From positions 78,426,177-78,490,176 of the forward strand of contig NC_080582.1 in NCBI RefSeq assembly GCF_029962835.1: DNA of 64,000 bases, in the 5' to 3' direction. Below, in pieces: positions 57,111 to 64,000 of this stretch. Under the pieces are notes generated by a model. The model was not told the DNA's origin, searched no databases, and saw only the letters and a program-made list of their open reading frames with translations. The stretch is from Magnolia sinica. Its lineage: Eukaryota; Streptophyta; Magnoliopsida; Magnoliales; Magnoliaceae. Numbering within the stretch: position 1 is the first letter of the stretch; every line of letters begins with the position of its first letter. The position numbers and the translations under genes were made by a program.

Positions 57111-57720
57111 TGACTCCTATTCGTTCTTCTGAAGGGGCCCACTAGCCCTTTGATTGATCAATAAAAATGGGAGAGGGACGGCAATGTGGATGAATCCGGA
57201 GGTGAGTACGCGTCGCAAGCTGGCTTATACCAGCTGACGGTAGGATTGCTAGAGAATGACGCGTTGTGAAAACAGATGGATAGGTAGGAGCGTTGTCAAC
57301 GTGGGTCCCGCCTTTCGAAAACGAGGGGGCGGTTGGGAAGGAACGACACATGCACTCCCACGATGGACATGCTTCACACGTGGAAACATTACACAATCGT
57401 TCGATCCAGGACGGTCTTCCTATGGTTGAGAATTTCGATGCATTCTCTTGAAATTAAGATTATCTGATCATCAGTGGTCGAGCATTTTCCTTGATTTGTG
57501 GTGCAGTTTCACTTGATCGTCCAATTCCTTCTTGCAAGTGGGGCCCACCTGATGACTAGATTGGCCTTAGAAGGCGTGAAGCACGTGATGAGTGGCTTGG
57601 ATCTCTCACATGTGATGCATGAGAGGCAAGCGATTTCACTTCTCGCTACCAATGGAGGCAGACTGATTGAGGTCGAACTGCAGATTTCTGTCCTGAAGCT
57701 CTGAAAATGGAAACTGTCAA
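57111..57720. other. No gene recognised
   Basis: Short frames on both strands lack recognisable domains. One MITE-like phrase (GTGGGGCCCACCTGATGACT) occurs at about 57540 but without the rest of the family. Confidence 0.45.
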
Positions 57721-57726
57721 GCTGAC

Positions 57727-58172
57727 GGACGCGGTTTGGCCGGTGACCCCCGGCTATGAGATTAAAAATAAGGTAGATCCAAATCCCAAGTGGACCATAC
57801 CATAGGAAACAGTAGGGATTAAATACATACTGTTGAAAACTTCTCATCAACCACAAAAGTTCGGGATAAAGCTGATATTTGTATTTTCCCTTCATTCATA
57901 TGTGTCTTTGTGACCTTGTGAGTAGGTTGGATGACAAATAAACATCACGGTGAGCCCGAGGAAGGTTTCAACGGTGGACATCATTCTCTCCCACTGTTTC
58001 ATTTGGTGTGGTCCACTTTAGCTTTAAATTTACCTCCTTTCTGGTTTCGTTCCCTAAATTAAGCTGGAAATGGACGGACGGAGTGGATAAAACACACACA
58101 TCATAGTGGGGCCCACAGAGTTTTGACACCAGCAATCTGGTTGGTGTTCGGTTCCCCAGCCAACCCGCGTCC
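57727..58172. mobile_element. Mutator-type MITE, GGACGCGGTTTGGC ends
   Basis: Left GGACGCGGTTTGGCCGG is inverted at the right as CCAGCCAACCCGCGTCC. Flanks CAAGCTGAC and GAAACTGAT agree at 6 of 9. Core complete. Confidence 0.72.
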
Positions 58173-58248
58173 GAAACTGATGTCCATGTGGATGCACCTT
58201 GAAATTTGAATGCGCGTCGACGCAGGAGTTGCATTGCCCTTTGAGAAG

Positions 58249-59051
58249 GGACGCGGATTGCGTCCTACCCCTAATCCGTTCGGGCAGGGCTATGTGGGGC
58301 CCACCGTGATGTAAGTGTTTTATCTGTGCTGTTAATCACTTTTATCATATCATTTTAATGCATAATCCTAAAAATAAAGAGGGTCCATAGTTGGATGAAA
58401 CGAAAAAATAAAATAAAAACGAGATTGATCCAAAACTTCTCCAGCTCCCGGTAAATTTTTAACTGTCGATGTTAAATCCTGAGAAAAACGATGAACGACA
58501 TTAATAAAATACTTACGTCACGGTAGGCTACGGGCGGGGGTAGGACGCCACGCAATCCGCCTCCTTCGACGCAGATTGCGTCCAAACCCACCCGGACGGT
58601 AATCCGTCTAGGTAGGGATCTATGGGCCCAACATGGTGTAAGTGTTATCATTTTTCTCAGATCATTTTAAGGAATGAGCCAAATAACGAGGCAGAAAAAA
58701 GGCTTATGTGAACCACAATTTGAGGATTGAAATCCACCATTAAAAACTTCTTAGGAGCTGGAGAAGTTTCAGATCAAGCTAATATTTATTTTTTCGCTTC
58801 ATACAAGTCTACATGACCTTACGAATAGGTTGGATGGTAAAAAATCATCCCGGTGGCCCTTGGAAATGTTTCGACGGTGAGTGTTGTTATCACCGCAGCT
58901 TCCTTTGGTGTGGTACACTAGAGCTGCGAACCTACTTAATTTTTTGGTTCGTACCTTGAAAGGATTTGAGAAAAATGATGAACGGATTGGATAAAACACT
59001 TACATCATGGTGGGCCCTACGGATCCACGCGGTAGGACGCAATCCGCGTCC
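58249..59051. mobile_element. Mutator-type MITE composite, GGACGCGGATTGCGTCC ends
   Basis: Left GGACGCGGATTGCGTCCTAC is the exact inverse of right GTAGGACGCAATCCGCGTCC. Flanks TTGAGAAG (58241-58248) and TTGGGAAG (59052-59059) match at 7 of 8. A second pair of the same end motif sits back to back in the middle (58530-58600), so the element is two units fused or one inside the other. Confidence 0.75.
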
Positions 59052-59059
59052 TTGGGAAG

Positions 59060-59454
59060 TTGTCTGATACTCCGGCTGCCTATGAGAGTTGATACGCAGG
59101 CACTTCTAAGTGGTACAAGTTGAATGCATTAATTCAAACTAAACAGACTAAATTGTCGAAACCAATCTCATCAGGATACTTCGGAAAATCATACCAATTG
59201 CAAAATCCTTATCTCTAATTTGTGGACGCTTGTTTATTGAAGTCAGACCATTAATGTCATTCATTTTGAACCGTCCAATAAATGTCCACTAATGTGATAG
59301 TCAGATAATCGAATAAGCATAACTCTTGGTTCGTGATACATCTAACTGGGTATAAATAAATTCAATAGTTCAAATTGAATTACTAATGTGCCAGGTAAGC
59401 AATTTGTAAGTAACTTATAAATGCCTGTGTATCATCCATCATAGTCTGCCCGAG
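59060..59454. other. No gene or repeat recognised
   Basis: AT-rich single-copy-looking sequence between MITEs. Confidence 0.45.
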
Positions 59455-59851
59455 TCCCAAATTACAAGTGGACAATGTTGACGCAGCTCGCCTCTCCGTA
59501 CACGTGGTGTCTTGTTATATCCACTCCGTTCATCCGCTGCATCAGCTCATGATAGACCGTCGGCTCAAAAGAAAGGTAGCTGGACACAACGAAACAACGA
59601 GGATTGAAACCTTTATCGAGGCCCCCAAAATTTTGGATGGGTTTGATACTTGTATCTTCCCTTCATCCCAGTGGGATTCACCTTATTAAGGGTTTGGATG
59701 GCATATAAACTTCACCTTGGCCCCTGAAAAGGTTTCTATTGCAGGTGTTTTCATCTCAACTTCCCTGTGGTGTGGCCCACCTGAGTTTTGATTTTCCTTG
59801 TCTTCAAGTCTCCGTCTTAAAATGGGTGGATTAAAGTAATAGATGGAGCGG
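59455..59851. mobile_element. Mutator-type MITE, decayed
   Basis: Has TATATCCACTCCGTTCATCC at left and GTAATAGATGGAGCGGATAT at right. Ends blend into the next element's left target duplication. Confidence 0.5.
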
Positions 59852-59860
59852 ATATCATGT

Positions 59861-61041
59861 GGAAACGGATTGGCGTCTCGCCCTGGCTGGTGGTCGGTGC
59901 TCCGTGGGCTCTGCCATGATGTATGTGTTTAATCCATTCTGTTCATCCATTTTTACAGATCATTTTAAGGCTTTATCCTAAAAATGAGAGGAATATAAAT
60001 CTTGATCACACCACAGGAAAACAATAGTGATTAGATATTCACCATTAAAATCCTCCTAAAGCTCACCGTACTGTTTATTTGACATCCTTTGATTAGGTCA
60101 TACAGACCCAAATGAATGGAAAAAAATATCAGCCTGATCCAAAACTTTTATGGTTCCAAAAAGTTTTTAATGATCAACGTTCATTCAACACTGCTTTCTG
60201 TAACGTGGTTCATTTGAGATTGGCATATACCTCATTTTTGGTATCATATTATAAAATGATTTAGAAAAATAGATGTATGACATGGATGAAACACATATAT
60301 TATGGTAGGGCTCACATAGCACCAACTACCGGCCATTGGCAGGTGGCATGGAGAAAGGGTTGAAAGTCGGGCGGGTTGGGTCAGGTTGGTGCTCAACCCT
60401 AGCCCAACCCAAGGTTCTTGTACCTCAACCCAACCTCAAGTTGGGAATTCTCAACCCAAGCACAACCCAAGCCCAACCCAAGTGGGTGCAGTCGGGTGGA
60501 TATATGCTAATATTTTAAAGATTGTATTAGTTTATTATATTTTAATACATATCTTATTTTTTATATTTATAATTTTATTAATTATATATGTAATTATTTA
60601 TCATAAATAACTTCATTTATTTTAAATAAACAAGCTAAAATATAGGACAACTACTCATTTAAAAGTTGTGTTGTGTAGCACACAATCTACTCAGGAGAGA
60701 GAAATCTAACATTTCTTGTTAGCTTGAGTCATCGGAAATTATGTGGACCAATGAGACCCAACAACATCAGAATTTCCTATGTCTTCATCACATACTATCC
60801 ACACTCAATTATAATTTATAAGTAACTTATATATCGATCGGGTTGGGTTGGGTCAAGCAACCCAAGACCTCAACCCGAGCTCGACCCAAGATTTATCAGG
60901 TTGGTGTTTGTATAGCCCAAGCCTGAGATCAGACTTGATACATCTTGCCCAAGCCCAACCCAATGTCGGGTCGGTCACAAGTTGGTCAGGTTCAACCGCC
61001 CCAACTTTCAGCCCTACATGGAGAGTAGCCAATCCGTTTCC
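59861..61041. mobile_element. Mutator-type MITE with 9-bp target duplication, host of a hAT-like MITE
   Basis: Left GGAAACGGATTGGCGTCTCG pairs with right GAGTAGCCAATCCGTTTCC. Flanks ATATCATGT (59852-59860) and ATATTATGT (61042-61050) match at 8 of 9. A hAT-like MITE interrupts its right arm at 60355-61016. Closely related to the element at 56375. Confidence 0.85.
60355..61016. mobile_element. hAT-like MITE with perfect 8-bp target duplication, nested
   Basis: Starts AAGGGTTGAAAGTCGGGCGG; the right end reverse-complements to TAGGGCTGAAAGTTGGGGCG. CATGGAGA flanks both sides (60347-60354 and 61017-61024). Arms are rich in CAACCCAACCC and GGGTTGGG; the centre is AT-rich. Confidence 0.85.
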
Positions 61042-61092
61042 ATATTATGTGGACATCCGTGGACTCAGACTTGGAAGTGACTCGGAAAAGCT

Positions 61093-61345
61093 ATTGTTGA
61101 TGTATGTGGTTTATCCATGTTGGCCATGCATTTTTTTTCCCCCTTCTTTCACGTCTGTGTAACCACATCAACAAGTTGGATGGCAAATAAAAGTAATAAT
61201 AGGCCTTAGGAAGTTTTTAATGGTGGCGGTGATTTGTATTTTACAATGAAATGTTTTTACATTAGATTTTGATATGCTTCATATTTTGGTTCATTCCTTA
61301 AATGATACCACAGTAAAACAAATGAATGGCGTGAGAGGAGTGACC
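61093..61345. mobile_element. Mutator-type MITE, internally deleted
   Basis: Start GTTGATGTATGTGGTTTATC jumps to GTCTGTGTAACCACATCAAC, skipping about 130 bases of family consensus; ends AAACAAATGAATGGCGTGAG. Confidence 0.5.
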
Positions 61346-61369
61346 TTGTAAGAAAAAGAGTGACATCTA

Positions 61370-61500
61370 GGGATGTCAATGGCCCGGGCTAAGTTTTCTC
61401 CAAGCATAGCCTGCATTGTTCAGCATTGGCCCAAGCTCAGCTTGGACCTATGATGGGCCAAAAGTCCAACCCGAGTCCAAGTCCAACTCTGAGCTAGCAA
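61370..61500. repeat. Partial hAT-like MITE (AGGGATGTCAATGGCCC end)
   Basis: Starts TAGGGATGTCAATGGCCCGG with CCAAGCTCAGCTTGG-type arms; right terminus absent. Confidence 0.4.
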
Positions 61501-61607
61501 GATGAGGATGACTGCTTCCCCTTCATGCATGGCTTTCATGTGTAGCCCATCTGACGAGTGATCTGGAAATTAGAAGATAGTGGTGGAGATTAGACCTTTT
61601 TAGTATA

Positions 61608-62258
61608 CTTAGGGTCGTTTGGCACCATGGATTCGGAGGGATTTTAAATCCCTTAGTTGTTTGGCACGATAAAATAACCGGGGGTTCAAATTCAGGGGTT
61701 TCAAATCCCCTCAAAGAGGGGGTTTGAAATGTATAGTGAGAGCTTGGATTACATCAAAATCCTTCAAAGAGTTCCATATGTGACATGTATGTCACCGGAT
61801 TATTATTCTATCAAGCACATGGCCTACTAATGATGTCCCAAAACAATTAGATTATTAATTGCAACACTAATGATTTTAATATGATAATTAGCACTGTCCA
61901 AACATTTTCCGTGTTAATCAACGGTTAAAAATCATTGGTTAGTCACTCGGACATGATTTTGTGCTTGTGGCCCACTCAAGACTAGAGTTTCATCATTTTT
62001 GGAAAAAACATATATTTCAACAGGCTTATTGTAACCATTGTGTTAAACATTACATATGTTTATTAATTAGAGATATTAAAATTAATTTAGTAATTAAAAT
62101 CAAGCCCATGTAAACATACCACGGCATGGCTACTTTTGAATTAAAGTTGATTCCTAATCCAGGGTGCCAAACACAATAAGAAGATTTCAAATCCAGGGCG
62201 TTTCAAATCAAGGGGATTCTGATTCCAAGGGGTTCCAAATCCACGCTTACAAACCACA
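61608..62258. mobile_element. MITE with GGGTCGTTTGGCACC end, probably Harbinger-type
   Basis: Left GTTTGGCACCATGGATTCGG with AGGGATTTTAAATCCC is mirrored by right CTGATTCCAAGGGGTTCC with GGGTGCCAAAC. GGATTT-type repeats line both ends. Target duplication not resolved. Confidence 0.5.
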
Positions 62259-62764
62259 CTTGTCCATTTCTTAAGCCATTCAATATTTAGACCTCTTTTG
62301 CATACCATCCTTTTCCTAAACTACTAACACGATGGTGGAGATATCCTGTCAAAGTGATCCCAGAAGGCCGGGCAATGAAAGGTAAAAAACGTACCATGCC
62401 CTTTCGACTTTTGATTTTACTAAACACTGCCCCCGCTTTTTTAAAAAAAGAAGGGTCCTAGAGTGGAATCATTATAGTAATCAGATCGATCTAATAATAG
62501 GGAGGCCAAACATAAATTTGAGGGGTTCTGGGTGGTGTATATTGATCTCTATAGCGTGGCCCACTAATAGTCGGATTCAAATGATTCTTTGATTTGCATG
62601 ATCAGAATCGTGGGATGCACTAATTAGACGGGTTGGATGTCATGCACACGTATGGCATGAGGGACTAAAATGCACCGACCCTAACACTTTTTTAAGAAAA
62701 ATAATTAGGCTATTTTAATAATTCAACTCACCCAAAAGCATTCGGCCTGTCTGGCATGCTTCAA

Positions 62765-63222
62765 GGGGCGCAGCTTCGGTGGATCCCTGACTGTGGGGCC
62801 CACCATGATGTACGTGCCTTACATCCACGCTGTCCATCCTTCCTGCTGATCCTAAAAATGAAGGAGATCTAAATCTCAGGTTGACCACACCACAAAAAAA
62901 AAGTGGAGATTGGTTATTAAAAATCTCTTGTGGGCCACAAAAGATTTGGATCAAGCTGATATTTGTGTGGTCCCTTCACCCAGGTCTCTGTGACCTTATT
63001 AACAGGTTGGATGACAAATAGACATTCGGTTGCCACCGGAAGTTTTTAATGGTGGTTATTCGATCGCCACTGTTTCCTGTGGTGTGGTTCATCTAAGATT
63101 TGGTTCTACTTCATTTTTTGGGATCATGCCTTAAAATGATTTTTCAAAACTGATGTACGGAGTAGATGTTAATCAAATACATAATAGTGGGCCCCACAGT
63201 CAGGGATTCGACGGCTGCTACG
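62765..63222. mobile_element. Mutator-type MITE, CCTGACTGTGG outer type
   Basis: Left GGTGGATCCCTGACTGTGGG mirrors right GTGGGCCCCACAGTCAGGGA. All inner landmarks present. Same outer type as 37990. Confidence 0.72.
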
Positions 63223-63367
63223 GAAAAGTCTTGTGCGCACAGCTTGTAGGCCTTCGAAGTGTGTCTACCGAAAGCACTCGGCTGTGGCCAGCGTGCGCAC
63301 CGAAGCCTATCTGGATACAAGTCCCCAGGCTGCTTGGAAAACAAGTCAAATTTGTTGAGAGAATACA

Positions 63368-63830
63368 GTCGGGGAGCGGATTGCCTCTGACCTCCGGGGC
63401 TGTGTGGGGTCCACAGAGATGTCCGTGACAAATCCACTCCGTCCATCTGTTTTGAAATACCACAATATAACATGAATTTAAAAATAGGAAGATCCAAAAC
63501 TCAAGTGGGCCACACTAATAAAACAGTGAACAGCAACGTCGACCGTTGAAACCTTCCTTGAGCTGACCATGATTTTATATGTCATCCAAACCGTTCATAG
63601 AATTATTACCACCCAGATAAACCGTAGAAAATAATATAATCCTGTTACAAAACTTCTGTCACCGCCGGGCGTTCAATCCCCACTGTTTCGTATGGTATGG
63701 CCCACTTATATTTTTTATCTGCCTGATTTTCAGAATCGTGTACTATTTTGTTCTTTCAAAACAGATGGACGGAGTGGATTGATCACATACATCTCCAATG
63801 CGGTGGGTCCTTCTACGAACACTTCTCATT
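63368..63830. mobile_element. Mutator-type MITE, GGGAGCGGATTGCC end, GTGACAAATCC subfamily
   Basis: Left GGGAGCGGATTGCCTCTGAC with GTGTGGGGTCCACAGAGATG; right side reaches GATGGACGGAGTGGATTGAT and GCGGTGGGTCC. Outer right end not found within the window. Confidence 0.6.
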
Positions 63831-64000
63831 GTTGGGACTCCTACGCTGGTTCAGCAACATTTCAAAAATGGTGGTGACTCGTCTTAGTGATACGTGGCAC
63901 CGGTGTACAGATATGCAGACCATCCAGATTCTGAGTCATATCGTAGATGGAGCATGTCTCTAAGATTACCCTAGTCAAGCAATCATAACCATTGATTTAA

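Overview
This is plant nuclear DNA. It has long introns with GT/AG borders, LTR retrotransposons, tRNA-derived SINEs, PIF/Harbinger, hAT-like and Mutator-like elements, and many microsatellites. The dominant repeat, an inverted-repeat element with a GTGGGGCCCACC core, reminds me of magnoliid-type genomes (Lauraceae or Magnoliaceae). That placement is from memory and is weak. Two genes can be supported; the rest is transposable-element sequence, much of it nested. I found no tRNA, rRNA, CRISPR or prokaryotic-type system. || Genes. (1) A complete five-exon minus-strand gene lies between 33634 and 22142. It encodes a 156-residue SKA2-type spindle and kinetochore-associated protein. All junctions are GT/AG, all phases agree, and its introns are full of repeats. 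(2) A minus-strand reading frame at 37603-37289 encodes a 104-residue single-pass membrane protein of the kind found as a conserved uncharacterised protein in plants. A putative leader exon with a TATA box lies about 4.5 kb upstream, near 42150-42284. || Layout. 1-1737: repeat debris. 1738-4478: decayed PIF/Harbinger transposon with transposase remnant and Mutator-type MITEs inside. 5490-14257: a Copia relic (Copia-1) split by a 7.1 kb LTR-like insertion at 6371-13452, with a SINE in its left half. 14258-22141: mixed MITEs, a second SINE and hAT-like elements. 22142-33634: SKA2, with LINE, MITE and Harbinger-type insertions in the introns. 33635-37288: MITE cluster and an intact hAT-like MITE. 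37289-42284: the membrane-protein gene and its likely leader intron, which holds an 84-bp tandem array. 42400-45000: MITEs. 45123-55051: Copia-2, with both LTRs, target duplication and decayed gag-pol, interrupted by a 3.5 kb solo-LTR-like insertion at 47943-51404. 55400-64000: dense Mutator-type MITEs, including one element carrying a hAT-like element inside it. || The most notable signal is the Mutator-type MITE family. About 30 copies or fragments lie in 64 kb. They are foldback structures about 0.4-0.5 kb long, and several have 8-9 bp target duplications. Their outer termini differ while the core is conserved. Bounds for poorly delimited repeats are approximate to tens of bases.
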